64,000 nt of DNA from Diphasiastrum complanatum (lineage: Eukaryota > Streptophyta > Lycopodiopsida > Lycopodiales > Lycopodiaceae): the NCBI GenBank assembly GCA_029204225.1, contig CM055107.1, positions 25,003,391 through 25,067,390 of the forward strand. The letters are read 5' to 3'. This document shows, one piece after another, positions 51,665 to 63,723 of the stretch. Below the pieces are notes generated by a model. That model was given only the letters and a program-made list of their open reading frames with translations, was not told the origin of the DNA and made no database searches. Position numbers and translations under genes: made by a program. Position 1 is the stretch's first letter; every line of letters begins with the position of its first letter.

Positions 51665-52207
51665 AGTTGTTTTGATTGGGTCTCTAGTTTGTGAGGCTAA
51701 TGAGCTTCATTTGAGTATGTTTCAATCTTAGAAAGTGGCAAGAATCATTAAATTGATGATAGATCATAGGTTGATCAAGATTTCACTATTCTATGTGTTG
51801 ATTTTCTAGTTAGAAGTGCTAGAAGAGATTTGAGAAGTTCCATATCTTTGTGATATCTTCTTGAGTTCATTTGTTGACATTCAAAAGAGTGCTTTGTGCA
51901 TTGGAACAAGTTGAAATAAGAAGATCCGGTCATTGCAACATGGCTACAAGTGGTGGATGCATGTTGGAAGGCAATGGTAGGCTTACCTCAATCAACTATT
52001 CTACTTGGAAGGTGAGGATGGAATCCTTATTGGACTCTGAATGAGTTGATGGAGATTGTTGTAGGTGTGGAGGAGAGGCTTCAAGCACCTCAAGATCAAG
52101 TGAGGTATGACAAGAGAGCTGAAAGAGTTCTACACATGATTAAGATGAATCCTACCAATGAACTTCTCAAGGAGATTGGTAAGTGCACATCATCTTTGGA
52201 GGCTTGG
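51665..52207 (+). pseudogene. C2: leader and gag N-terminus of a second C-family copy
   Basis: From about 51665 the sequence matches the C leader (40583 onward) and the gag start (ATG at 51941, SINYSTWKVRMESLL). There is a two-base insertion frameshift near 52036, after which gag continues (VGVEERLQAPQDQVRYDKRAE, IKMNPTNELLKEIGKC). It is cut at Glu-Ala-Trp by the LTR of E at 52208. Confidence 0.8.
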
Positions 52208-52858
52208 TGTGAAAATTGTCAACATTTCCTAGCTAGTTTGAGGTCTAAATTGGCAATTTTTGTACATAGTTTTGGATCTAACCTTTCACACGTGTGAAAG
52301 AGGCATACTTTTATTTTAGTATATATCTCATACTGAAGAAGTCTCAAACTTCAGGACCTTCGAAATGACACCAAAATCATGTTATTTAAACATATAGGCC
52401 AAAATTGGCTATATTAGGCTACTGGTGCCCTAAAATTGGATCCTAAGTTCTAGAGAGAGGAGAGAGAGTCATCTTTCTCACCTATATTAGGCTGAAATTT
52501 GTGGAGAACAGGTTGGAGAAACTTATTGTATTGTTGAGAGAGATCAATAGATCATTGTCACAGTTTCTTCCTCCATTTAGAGCATTGCTTTGTGTATTGT
52601 CTTCAAGCTTTTGTGTATGATCTTAAGAGGTTTCCAAAAGTGGTAGGCTACTGTTGGGAGCCTTGTTTGTTGCTATTTTTGGCTGTCATTAGTACCTTTT
52701 ATTAGTTCCTTTTGTCTCTTGAATGCTTTGTCAAGTTCATGTGCATCAACTGTAGCATTAGGATGCTTTGCCATTTCTAGCTTTTGGAGCTTGTTGTGCA
52801 AAGATCTTAGCCAGAACATTTGGGATATTAGATCCATTCAAGATCCACTTTTTTCACA
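52208..52858 (+). mobile_element. LTR of E
   Basis: 651 bp from TGTGAAAATTGTC to TTTTTTCACA, the plus-strand counterpart of the E2 LTR (4154-4770). It has the palindrome TTTCACACGTGTGAAA at 52284-52299. It is inserted in C2 gag, left flank CTTGG. The downstream partner LTR was not found. Confidence 0.85.
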
Positions 52859-52870
52859 TGGTATCAGAGC
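52859..52870 (+). other. primer binding site of E
   Basis: TGGTATCAGAGC, a perfect initiator tRNA-Met type site, immediately after the LTR. About 280 bases of leader follow before the sequence changes near 53150. Confidence 0.9.
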
Positions 52871-53149
52871 TGGCTGGTCACTATTTTTAGCAAGGTTTCC
52901 ATTTATGGTGATATTTGGATGTTTGATCAAGTTCTAGCATGATTATGTGTTGCACTGTTGATCAAATCTTACTAACCTTTGTTTGTTGAGTTGAACTTGT
53001 GGATCAAAAGCATATTTCAGGTCTATTGAAGATCAGAGGCTAAGAAAAAACTATTTTGGATCAGATCATAACATCTAATCATTTGCTGATTGTGAGGCTT
53101 GTGCATATTCAATACTAACAATGTTCTGTTCAATCTATTGTTGACAAAT

Positions 53150-53786
53150 AAAAAAGAATAATAATCATGCTGCAAAAAATCCAGAATGATCCCCTTATGG
53201 ATTTAGAGAAATCCACCCCCCAAATTTCACCAAAATTGGTCAATTTTTGCCAATTTTTGACTTCCTACAAATCCAATTCCTAGAATTCTTGGCTCTAACT
53301 TCTAGGCTAGCTTCTAAAGACTATGATTCATCTTTTCCTAGCTTTAATTGGTGTTCTACAACCTCCAACCATTCAATTTCATAAAAAAAACAAGCAAAAA
53401 TCATGGATTTTGGCCATTTCTAGGTTTTTTTACCATGATAAATTGAAAATTAATGGCAAGAACATTTTTCTCTAACACATGCAGTCCTATTTATAAAATT
53501 ATAGCCATCTTATTGATCTGAACTTGCTGGATTTGGTTCTTACTATCATCTTTGTGCCAAAAAGCATGAAAAAACAAGCCAATTTTGGCCACAAAATAGC
53601 CTAGAATCCTAAATCATGGAAAGATCCAACATGCAACATGAATTTCAGCTTCTATAATGTAAATACACTTGCTGGAAATTTCAGATCCACAACTAGTTTT
53701 GAGTTACACATGCTAAAACTCCAAAAAGACAACCAAAATTGATTTCCTAGCACAATTCTTCATAAACTACAATGAAATTGAGAGAG
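53150..53786 (-). other. AT-rich leader-like sequence flanking F
   Basis: No ORF. With the sequence at 60618-60743 it forms the target region into which F inserted (GAT-ATATG-GACAATC across the gap). On the minus strand it would be the untranslated leader following the primer site at 60744-60755. Confidence 0.4.
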
Positions 53787-53791
53787 ATATG

Positions 53792-54281
53792 TGTGAAGAC
53801 CACTAGGGACAATCCCCTAAGATGAGGATAGGAAAACACAAGAGAGACAGTGGAGCAAAACCACCCAACCAATCCTAGATCCCTCCTGGAGAATCCTTCT
53901 GGATCTAGCCCCCAAGCCATGCCAATGTGACAGCAAGAGGAGAAGAGCTCATCAGGTAACCTAGACCAAGTCGTCGACAGGATAATCTCTACCTCAATAT
54001 ATAGAGAGTAGGATCCAGTGCATGAGCACATGCAATTCCCATGCAGGTCAACTATAAATAGGTTACAACTCTGCATGCATACCTCTTGCCTATATCAGTC
54101 ACACGCACATGCACTACTCCATATGTTCCAATTAGAGTGTATGGGTCCTCTCAAGCTTACTAGTCACTAACAGGCCTCGACATGGAATAAAATCTAGGCG
54201 TGACCAATAAACTCGAACACTGGAGGGCCGGTTTACCATATTAGGACTATTCCAGGTCCTTAACCAAATATGGTCGTAACA
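53792..54281 (-). mobile_element. 3' LTR of F
   Basis: 490 bp, minus-strand TGTTACGACC to GGTCTTCACA. Nearly colinear with 60129-60612. The ORF at 53747-54076 is LTR sequence and not a gene. Confidence 0.85.
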
Positions 54282-54294
54282 TTCTTCCTCCCTT
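54282..54294 (-). other. polypurine tract of F
   Basis: The minus strand reads AAGGGAGGAAGAA directly before the 3' LTR start. Confidence 0.75.
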
Positions 54295-54536
54295 AAACAG
54301 GTTCTGTCCTCAGAACAAGAAAAAGAAAACATGAAACTATTTCTTAAGCTTTCAAATCTTACCCACGAACCATTATTCTTAGTCTGATCTTTCCATCTGA
54401 ATAAGTACTCAGAGATACAACAATTCTTTAATTGCTTGCCTCTACTCATGAATACTAATTCAAATTCCAAAAGATACACTAAGCTATAGTTCTTCCAAAT
54501 GGGTTGATCTACTCCAAAACAAACCATCACCTTCAT
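54295..54536 (-). pseudogene. F chromodomain-like C-terminus
   Basis: Minus-strand frame with KQLKNCCISEYLFRWKDQ, a short gap and GSWVRFESLRN. The Tyr-Leu-x-(Arg/Lys)-Trp-Lys and Ser-Trp spacing is that of the chromodomain at the end of chromovirus integrase. One aromatic position and the acidic residues are altered. It lies just upstream of the polypurine tract, the expected position. Confidence 0.5.
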
Positions 54537-57500
54537 GTAATCCTAGTTACATGAACCACTGGGTGAATTAACTTCTTTATCTCAGAGACCAAATCCAAAA
54601 GCTAAAGAAATTCTATCTCAACTACTTGCAGTAAATAAGGCTTCTTGATACAAATATTCTTAGAATATCCAAATATTCTAAAATACCACAATTCAGTCAT
54701 CTAAAATCTCTAGGAGATCCATCAAGTCTCAGACGATCCTAACTCAAACCAGAGTACTGTAGTTACTCTAATGAGTTAACAGTCCCATTTCTAGCATCAT
54801 ATGCAAGAAATCAGCATCTATCCATATCTTAATAGATTTATCTGTCTCCTATAAAACTGGAGATATAGACTGAACTTTGTACACAAGCACTTATAGACTA
54901 CAATCTATGAAATAAGCAAATCCCTCATAAGTATGCAAATACTTAATGAAAATGCCTGTGAGATCCATATAATCTCAAGTATGTACTAGAGTAAAGAAAT
55001 TTAGAGTTCAACCAACAAATCTAAATCCTTGACTCACCCAACTGATCAAGAATTACTCATTATCTTAAGAATCTTCACATTTCCTTATAATCTTCAAATG
55101 ATCTTTAAGTATCAATTTATGATCCGTCAATCATAAACATTTAGAATCTTATAATTTTAGGATTCTAAAACCATACTTAATCATTGAAAAATACTGGAGT
55201 ATATGTACAACATACAACTCAAGAAATATAAGAATCATTCTAAAATCTTTTCCACAAGGAAAATATCTGGATTCCAAGAATATTCTTTGAAACCAAATTT
55301 TTAACAACAATCAACCAAAAAATTTAAGACTATTATAACATTCATCTTTAACAATATAAACTTTATACAATCTCCTAGAACAACACCTAGAGATTTCAAA
55401 GTTCTGCTGAATTCCCAAAATTTAGTTTACCATTCTTGGAACCATTAGAATCTGGTATCCAATTGAGCTCACTGGGATATTATAACTAATGAATCAAGTC
55501 TATTTCTCAACTGAGAAATACTCATCCAAGAAGTCCGTATCCTATGCACACAATTTCTTAATGAATCTGAATGACTCATAAATTATGTGTCTTACAAGCA
55601 ATACACACAAAACAAATAGTTTCCGGTGAATTCTCTTCACATTGTCCGTTTTACCAATTAACTTCACACTAGAGTAAATCAACTACTCAAGTTAATTGCT
55701 CATAATTTAGAAATCTTAAATGTCTAGGTGTAGATCTTATTTATACTAGTATACCACCACATTTAGATCCATATCCAAATCACTTTTAAGTTAACCAATA
55801 GATCTATCAGAACAGATCTGTTAACTCTGCAAGTAATTGTCAAACACAATACTTGATTATATGTCTATGTTCAACAACTAGGTTAAGTGCACCAGATAAC
55901 CTTAGTAACCAAGAATAAATAGTAGATCCACACAAGATTGATCGTGCACATATGAGAAAAATCTCACTATGACCCAATACATAAACACATATACCATTAT
56001 CTGGCAGATTCCTCCAAAATCCACATATGTTACTCACATAATACTGAGAATCTCGTAACTCAGCTACAGAAAATTCTATTTCTCTTGAGTAAATAGCATA
56101 TCTGGGAAATCTCTGAAGTGAATAATTCCACATCACAAGTTTTCCAACCATCATACTTTTATTAACAAAATTCCTACAATCATTCAACCTACTTCAGATC
56201 TTAGTGCACAAACCAAGATTAGGCTGACTTATACAGACATCTTTGGATATAAGGTTAAGATTACAGATTTATTCCACTGATCCAATCCATAACTAAATGG
56301 TACTTGGTAGCCAATCAGTGAATCTTAATTTAATCTTTACCAACACTTCCCATATTCATGAATATCTCACAGCCCATTATTCCCAAAACTCCTCTAGTTC
56401 CAGATTATTCAAAATAATCACTAGAAATTTCCTCTATTCCCACAAGATAGTTCCACCATTGCACACAAACTGGATTCCATCAAAGAAATCTATGCAACTT
56501 TGAAAGTGTTATTCCTATCATTTCAATCAAAAAGTTCCCAGGAAATAACGTATAAGATATCAAAGATTCAAAAAAGTTAGTAATGAGTATTCAATACTAT
56601 TACAAACCGACTTTTTCCTTAAAATCATAAAATATCTTATCCCGAGTGATAGAAACACTACTCTCAATAATCAACTATCAAATAGAGATAATAATTTGGG
56701 CTCAGGAAGTCTAAATTCCACTTAATCAATCGAAAACATCAATTGATTTTGAGCTATATTCACAAACCTGAAATGGAAGCATGAATTCATATAACTTAAA
56801 CAGTCCTTCAGAACCAAGTTCTACACTGGAAGGAATTATATGAATCTCAATCCAATTGTCTTGTATATAAGAAATTTCTAAAAAGTAGAGGTTTAAAATT
56901 AATAGAGAAATAGCTTTTAAGGGTTTCCGATTTGGAATTTATGAGATACCATTGAGGGATCCGGATCTATATCTCATAACCTCTCCAAATACCCTAAACA
57001 AGTTTTTTAAGCCAATGGTTTCAACTGTCAGTATTACCAATAATGTAAACACTAACCACTGGTCTACAAATCATTCTCGCACAAGAATTTATTCTTTGAA
57101 ATCACTGATGTCCCATACCATCAGTTTTCTCTCCAAGAAAGTCCTGTGCTTTTAGATCCAATCAACAGAAAATCAAAAAGATTATCTATCCATCCTATAC
57201 GTAATATAGGATCCGATCTTCAAAAAGATCTTTAACCACATTATCTGATAATCCAGAGATCTCATAACTTCATCTGGATTTCCAATACCAGATATGCACA
57301 TATCTATTCCACCAAATATCGGAGTACCCCCAAATTTATTCTTAACGGATCGCAATAATCCAGTTCAAAATTGTGATTTAACAAGAATCTGCACATGGCT
57401 TTACCGTCACATAAACAACCTATCTGGCTGGTACTATCCATCCTGAATTCCTACCATATGAGAGTTACAACTCTTAGGAATAAGGCTCATTACAGTAAAA

Positions 57501-60115
57501 TGTGAACCAAGTGTCATTCTCGTTCCATGTCACAATTTTCCATAACAAAGTAGGGTCAACTCATGGTCCTATAGATATTCAAAATAAATTCAACTTAATG
57601 AATTCAAAAAACCGGTGTTATGCAATTTCCTTACAGGGATTCTCAATCAACCCAAATTACACAACACTATCACATTTACCTAACCAAGTGTCTCATTTTC
57701 TTCCTCTCTTAGATTTTTCGGTCACCCGAAAATTCTTTTAGTGAAGGTCCTCAAAAATTACTTAGACACAAGTAAATGCTAGGCTACTTTCCTTTTGACC
57801 AAACCAGCTGATTTTCATTACTTCGTTAAAGTCGCCTGAATCAATGAAAAATCAATAACTTTTGAATCCGAGTACTCTTTACAATATTCGATACACTTGT
57901 TTTTTAATCGAATATAGAACTACTTTTCGAAAATTACGACCTTATTCCATTTATTCACTTTAACAAGTATTTGAAAAGCTTAATTTGTCCAATCTTAAAG
58001 ATCAAAATCATTTAAGATAAAATTATCGGTGCACCATCGAGTCAAAAAGGAAGAACCAATAAAAAGCACAGTACCAGGAAATTAAATTTTCACTTACAGG
58101 GCACTTGCCTGGAGAAAATTACCATGAAGAACGGTATTTATTGTCGATCCTAAATCCATGGATCCAATCACATAGATAAGCAATTAGGATAATAAAATTA
58201 TTCTCCAAAAATTCTCCTGGTAAAGGTCAGAAGAATAGGTGATTCAATTCTCAACTGTCGATTTAGGTAGATTTACAAAAACCCCTTCCAAAATCGACCA
58301 AAGCTTTGATTACATCAAAATTTTTGCAAACGTCTTTGAAAAAACCGGGCTATGAAACAAATGCACAACTCAGTGAACTAACTGAGGCATGCAATCAACA
58401 AGGTCAGGCACCACCATGCTTATTGCTCAAGGGAAAAAACTGGAAACCAACATCTAAAACCAAAGTTATAGCACTGACAACTGAGCACCAAGGACATAAA
58501 TCCTTTGCCAGGGTTTTAGTAACTTAAATTCATCGAGTCTATTACGAACTTAAAAATTTCGAACCAACTATAAAGTTACCAAATATCAGGCTCTTAGAAA
58601 CCCTCAGTCAACCGGCAAACCCGTGCATGCCAAAAAAAGCATAGACCCAAAAACGTCACATGCCCAGAAAACCCTAAGGTTTTGCAAAAGGAAGAAAGGT
58701 CAGAAGTCGAGCTACAGCCGCCAGGATGCATCGAGGGAAAAGGAGGCTGGCCAAAAGCGAGAGAGAGAGAGGGAGAGAGAGAGAGAGAGAGAGTCTGCAG
58801 GTTGGAACTGCAGGCTCGCGCTTCAACTCGGCCCTCCCCAGCGGTACACCAGCTTACCCTCAGCAACATTTTCTGACATCAGGTCAGATGGCACGAATGA
58901 ACAGCTCGAATGGAGACCTCCAAGCCTCTCAAACTATGGCTTCATGCCTAATGAACGGCAAACTGCCCACGCTGTCTCAGCAGCCAAGAAGTCTTCCAAG
59001 TGACCCTAAATCACTCACAAGTCATCATGTGAGGATTCCAACCAGGCTAGAAGCATCAATAGCGCTTCACCAGCACACATACAAGCACGAGTCCTCCAAA
59101 GGAGCCGTTCAACCCAACGCCCTCAGTCCCCGTCCATTTTGCAGGGAACAAATGTCTTTCTGATCAGCTGGTATTTTTCAACATTCAGAATGGAAGCTCT
59201 TTGTCTCTAGCTATCTATGTTCCCATGCCTTTTTAACTCCAACAGACTAAATCTGTAAAGATTCAACATAAAGGCAAATACATAGACCAAAGCAGAGTCT
59301 ACAAACCAGGCCTCCACAAATCCGATCAGTACCACAACTCATTCCCAAAATGGAGGTACCAGACCGTTGATGAACAGCAAGCAGAAGGTTTCAAACATAC
59401 TTAGCTTGCATGTAAATCACAAAACAGGGTTACACTCACTTCTTCTCAGATTTGCATGCAGGGTAGCTATTCCCTATGGCTTCACTTAGCACTGAGCAGA
59501 GGTTCATAAAACTTGGTTGCTCTCACAACCCACAATCTTTATCTATTACAATTAGAGAATCTGCAATTTACACTATCCATTCAATGTTTTCAGTTTGCAG
59601 ATTACAGTTTTGCATGTATCACAAGAGGGTTAGTCTAAAAAAAGATTAAACCTCACATGCAAACCATAAATTCCAGATTTCTAGCAAGAGTCAGTTTACT
59701 CATTTCGGATAAATCAATTCCATGTCAATTTATCAATAAACATCTTGCTGCACAATCTGAATCAAACTTCAAACCATTATGGACTCATGCAAATCATTCA
59801 TCTAAAAAAACAGATTTGAACAAGAAAGTGCATCTCTTCAAGCAGATCATTCTACTTCAAATGGAAAATTTTCAAGGCTTCAAAAAATAAGGATGAATTC
59901 CTCACTAATTCACAGCATCTCTAACAAAATCAAACAAGGAGAAGAGCACTCTACCACCAAGTTTGAAAAGCATGCTTCCAACAAGAATTAGTGAATTCAA
60001 ACCCAATTCCCTTGAAAAAACAGCACTCCATCCAAGATATGAATCCAAGTGCGTTCCAATTCCGATTTGATGTAGAACTTTTCTCCATCTCATCCAAAAA
60101 TCGCATCTTAGTCGG
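54537..60115 (-). pseudogene. F internal region, coding capacity eroded
   Basis: About 5.6 kb, AT-rich (except 58600-59160), with stops in all frames. I could not place RT, integrase or protease motifs with confidence. Frames here are under 135 codons and unconvincing. A (GA)n stretch sits at 58759-58792, in the GC-richer part that would correspond to the gag region. The size fits a full gypsy polyprotein gene destroyed by mutation. Confidence 0.5.
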
Positions 60116-60127
60116 GCTCTGATACCA
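60116..60127 (-). other. primer binding site of F
   Basis: The minus strand reads TGGTATCAGAGC one base after the LTR terminus, a perfect initiator tRNA-Met type site. Confidence 0.85.
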
Positions 60128-60128
60128 G

Positions 60129-60612
60129 TGTAAAGACCACTAGGGACAATACCCTAAGATGAGGATGGGAAAACACAAGAGAGACAGTGGACCAAAACCA
60201 CCCAACCAATCCAAGATCCCTCCTGGAGAATCCTCCTGGATCTAACCCCCAAGCCATGCCAAAGCAAGAGGAGAAGAGCTCATCAGGTAACCTAGACCCA
60301 GTCGTCGACAGGATAATCTCTACCTCAATATATAGAGAGTAGAATCCAGTGCATGAGCACATGCCATCCCCATGCAGGTCAACTATAAATAGGTTACAGC
60401 TCTACATGCATACCTCCTGCCTATATCAATCACACGCACATGCACTACTCCATATGTCTCAATTAGAGTGTCTGGGTTCTCTAAAGCTTACTAGTCATTA
60501 ACAGGCCTCGACGTGGAATAAAATCTAGGCGTGACCAATAAACTCGAACACTGGAGGGCCGGTCTACCATATTAGGACTATTCCAGGTCCTTAACCGAAT
60601 ATGGCCATAACA
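60129..60612 (-). mobile_element. 5' LTR of F
   Basis: 484 bp, the partner of 53792-54281. TSD ATATG lies just outside at 60613-60617. Confidence 0.85.
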
Positions 60613-60743
60613 ATATGGACAATCAAATTGAAATTGGGAAGATCCACCAACTTGCAACCTTGCTCCTCTTCTTGGATGAGTATACTAATTGATCTCCACC
60701 AAGCTCCAATGAAAAGCACCACCTCTCCAAGCTTGTAAGCCTT

Positions 60744-60755
60744 GCTCTGATACCA
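60744..60755 (-). other. primer binding site after B LTR (minus)
   Basis: The minus strand reads TGGTATCAGAGC nine bases past the LTR terminus at 60765. As in the plus copy, RNase H, LTR and primer site occur in series. Confidence 0.75.
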
Positions 60756-60764
60756 CTATAAGGG

Positions 60765-61906
60765 TGTAATAAAGTGGTGTGCAGAAGATAGGTCTAGCTC
60801 AAAAAGAAAACGAATGAAAATAATTTGTGTGTCTAGAGAAAAAACTTTTCATGTATGGCGGAATAAACTATCTTCATCTTTCCAATGCATGACTACGCCT
60901 ATCAATTTCAAACAAGACAATAGTGATAGAAATCACGTTTGAACTTACAGTAACTAACTTTGAAATCGTCAGTACTACAGTGATTATGTAGCCAAACAAT
61001 TGAGCATAAAAAATTATCAGACAAATAATTAGTCGCGAAGAACTCCAGAAAATGCATACATTCTGAGACGAAGCTGAACGCAATAAAAGATAGTATTGAT
61101 TCAAAACGAACAAAAGTAAATGAATACATACAATAAGTTGCTGATCGAAGCCGTGTACTCTATGCTATCTCTGAGCGGCTAAAATAAAAGTCTGAATTAA
61201 GCACAATGCTGATAAGCAGTAGCGCAATAGCAATCTCTAAAACAACTCTAAGAAGTGAGCTAGAATACTCATGAGTGTTCAAGCTCACAGGCTTGAGAGA
61301 AAGAGAGCTAACTATTCAAATGCTTCAGATAATCTTGACTTCTGATCATAAAAATGTATGAATATGAACAGCTATTTATACTAAGAAATTAGGTCGTCAA
61401 TTGTGATCGCTAGTTGCCTGGTGATCAGTTGGCATCCAGCCGGTCTTTGTCATTGATTGCTGATAAGCGACGAAATTGGTCGTAAACGTTTTGTCTGCAT
61501 AAATAAACCAAAACTGTAGCTCTGCATAAATGAACTAGAACAGCCACAGGCGACACTGTCAGATTTTTTGCGAAAAAGACGAAAAAGGAGAAGGTGCCCT
61601 TAAATCTCATTTAAAGTTGCCCCACACTTTGCCATAGTCATTTCCTTAACATCTGAGGCTCTTTGGAAAAAGCAAAAAATGCGACACTGTGATTTTATAC
61701 GAGATTTCTGTCAGGCAAAAAATGCGAAAAAGAAGAAGCTGCATTTTTCAACGGGATTTTTGACAGGCAAAAAAGGAGACACTGTCATAAACTCCATGTA
61801 ATTCTGCAGACTGTGTAAACACACGGGAAAATCCACAAAACTGGATAAACAATGGATGAAGATAAAAATCGATTAGTCGATTGGTAAGAAGGAGAATAAT
61901 CCAACA
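60765..61906 (-). mobile_element. B LTR, minus copy
   Basis: 1142 bp, minus-strand TGTTGGATTATTC to TTTATTACA. It has a TATA box (minus TATAAATAG, about 61371-61379) and a polypurine tract just upstream (61907-61916). It shows the uninterrupted, unduplicated form of the LTR seen in pieces at 39366-44947. Confidence 0.85.
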
Positions 61907-61919
61907 CTCCCCCTTAATC

Positions 61920-62729
61920 TAAATCCTTGAATGCCTTGACCTTCAAACTTAGTTCTACACAGAATCTTCTGTGTGACTCCAAACTTAATGCTTTAGTAAA
62001 AACATCTGTTGTCATATCTTGCGTTCTACAGTACTGCAATCTGACCTCTTCGTTGAGAACTTTGCTTCTGACGAAATGATACTTCAGTTCAATGTGCTTT
62101 CTCCTGGAATGAGATCTAGGGTTGGCTGATAAAGCAATGGCACTTTAACTATCACAAAATAATGTCGTCGGAGTATATTGATTCAGACCGATATCTAAGA
62201 GTAAGTTTCTCAACCAAATTGCTTCCTTTGTAGCTTGAGAGTGTGCGATATACTATGATTCAGTGGAAGATAGAGCTATCGAAAATTGCTTGTGCCTGCT
62301 CCAGGAAATTAGACCATTGCTGAGAAAGAATGTAAATCCGGAAGTAGATTTACGAGTGTCTACATCTCCTGCCCAACTTGCATCTGTGAAACCACTGAGT
62401 AAATTGAGTTTGTCGTTGCCGATTGCTCCATAACAAATGCAAAAGTCCATAGTAGCTCAAAGATATCTCATGACTCTGATAAGAGCCTTTCAATGTGTTA
62501 TACTAGGATTAGTCATATACTGACTGAGAGAGCTGACTGCAAAAGCTATGTCTAGCCTGGTACAGATCATGGCGTACATAAGAGATCCTATAATAGAATG
62601 GTAAGGATACTCACACATCTGCTGCTTCTCATGAATTGTTTGGGGACACTGGTCCTTTGACAATTTGAGTCCTGGTTCCATTGGCAAGAGAGCTAACTTG
62701 CTATTCATCAGATTATATCTGACTAACAT
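61920..62729 (-). pseudogene. B RT end and RNase H, minus copy
   Basis: From 62729: MLVRYNLMNSKLALLPMEP, IIGSLMYAMICTRLDIAFAVSSLSQYM, a stop, then RNase H (LSGFTDASWAGDVDTRKSTSG, IALSSTES), a stop, and FCDS-SAIALSANPRSHSRRKHIELKYHFVR and TKALSLESHRRFC to the polypurine tract. There are at least four stops. It is otherwise colinear with functional copia RNase H. Confidence 0.8.
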
Positions 62730-63210
62730 GTTGTAGATGCATCTCTATTGTGTAATGTAGACCAACTTCTGTTTTTTGTCTCTGTGGATTTATATAAAGG
62801 CAGAAATGAACTTCGCTCAGATCAGTCATGTCGAATTCGAAAGATAACATTGTCTTGGCTTCTTTTATCAAATCGATACTGTTGCTAAAAAGCAATGTAT
62901 CATCCATGTACAAAGTGATAATGATAAAAGACTGTTGCACTGCTCAGAAGTAAACCTTTGAATCTGAAGAGCTAGGTGTATAGCCGTGATCAATAAGGAA
63001 AGTATTGATCCTTTGAAACCATGCTCGAACAGATTGCTTCAAGCCATAAAGTGTCTTTTGGAGTTTACAAACATGATTGGGCTTACCCTCGATAATATAA
63101 CCTTTGGGTTGCACCATGTAAATGTCTGCTTCGATAACTCCATTGAGATATGTTGTCTGTACATCCATTTGATGTATTTTCAAATTTGCTGCAATGACAA
63201 ATGATAACAA
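62713..63210 (-). pseudogene. B reverse transcriptase core, minus copy
   Basis: IHQMDVQTTYLNGVIEADIYMVQPKGY, then KTLYGLKQSVRAWFQRINTF, a stop near 62944, and ITLYMDDTLLFSN with the catalytic Y-M-D-D intact. A frameshift near 63212 separates it from the upstream fingers, and another near 62713 from RNase H. Confidence 0.85.
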
Positions 63211-63213
63211 AAG

Positions 63214-63723
63214 TCAAATAGAAGAATGCTTGACTACTGGACTGAAGGTCTCAGTGTAATTGACGTTGTATACTTGAGAAAACCCTCTGGCTACAAGTCG
63301 TGTCTTTCTTCTGTTAATGCTTCCATCTGCGTTGTACTTGACTTTGAAAATCCATTTGCAATCAACTACGTTTCTACTAGAAGGTAATTCATCAATTGTC
63401 CACGTCTGGTTCTTGATAAGAGATGAATACTCTTTATCCATAGCCTCTTTCCAGAGATCTGAATCTGGCTGACTGAGTGCCTCTTGGACGGACATCAGTT
63501 CTTGAACAAGATAAGCTGCAGACTCGTCGATGTACCGGTTAGGTGGTCTGCTGGTTCTTGAAGATCTTTTGGGTAATACAAGAAGTTGATTATTTTCATC
63601 ATACTGTAGTTGTTGATGTGCAACATCATCACCTTCTGATTTGTTGTTGATTTGTTGTTCATCAAGAGTAGAAGAGCTTGGACCTTCAATAGGAATAGTC
63701 GACTGAGGAACTGGAAAATTCAA
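63214..63723 (-). pseudogene. B integrase-RT linker and RT fingers, minus copy
   Basis: A 169-codon open frame: VPQSTIPIEGPSSS, RSSRTSRPPNRYIDESAAY, LWKEAMDKEYSSLIKNQTW, CKWIFKVKYNADGSI and RLVARGFSQVYNVNYTETFSPVV. It matches 47600-48120 on the plus strand. A frameshift follows at KHSSI. Confidence 0.85.

Larger units (their letters stand above)
53792..60612 (-). mobile_element. F: complete but decayed LTR element, probably Ty3/gypsy chromovirus
   Basis: 6.8 kb, flanked by ATATG on both sides (53787-53791 and 60613-60617). LTRs are 53792-54281 and 60129-60612, with a minus-strand primer site at 60116-60127 and polypurine tract at 54282-54294. The internal 5.8 kb has no long frame, but near the 3' end a chromodomain-like segment is readable. 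The LTRs differ at many positions and by indels, so it is much older than D. Confidence 0.85.

Noticed and set aside
56297-57741. Plus-strand ORFs in the interior of F
   Set aside because: Short, without motifs, and antisense to the element orientation set by primer site and polypurine tract.
58594-59163. Overlapping ORFs around the GA stretch in F as a host gene
   Set aside because: All frames pass through the GA repeat, none has a recognisable domain, and the region lies inside an element bounded by a perfect target duplication.
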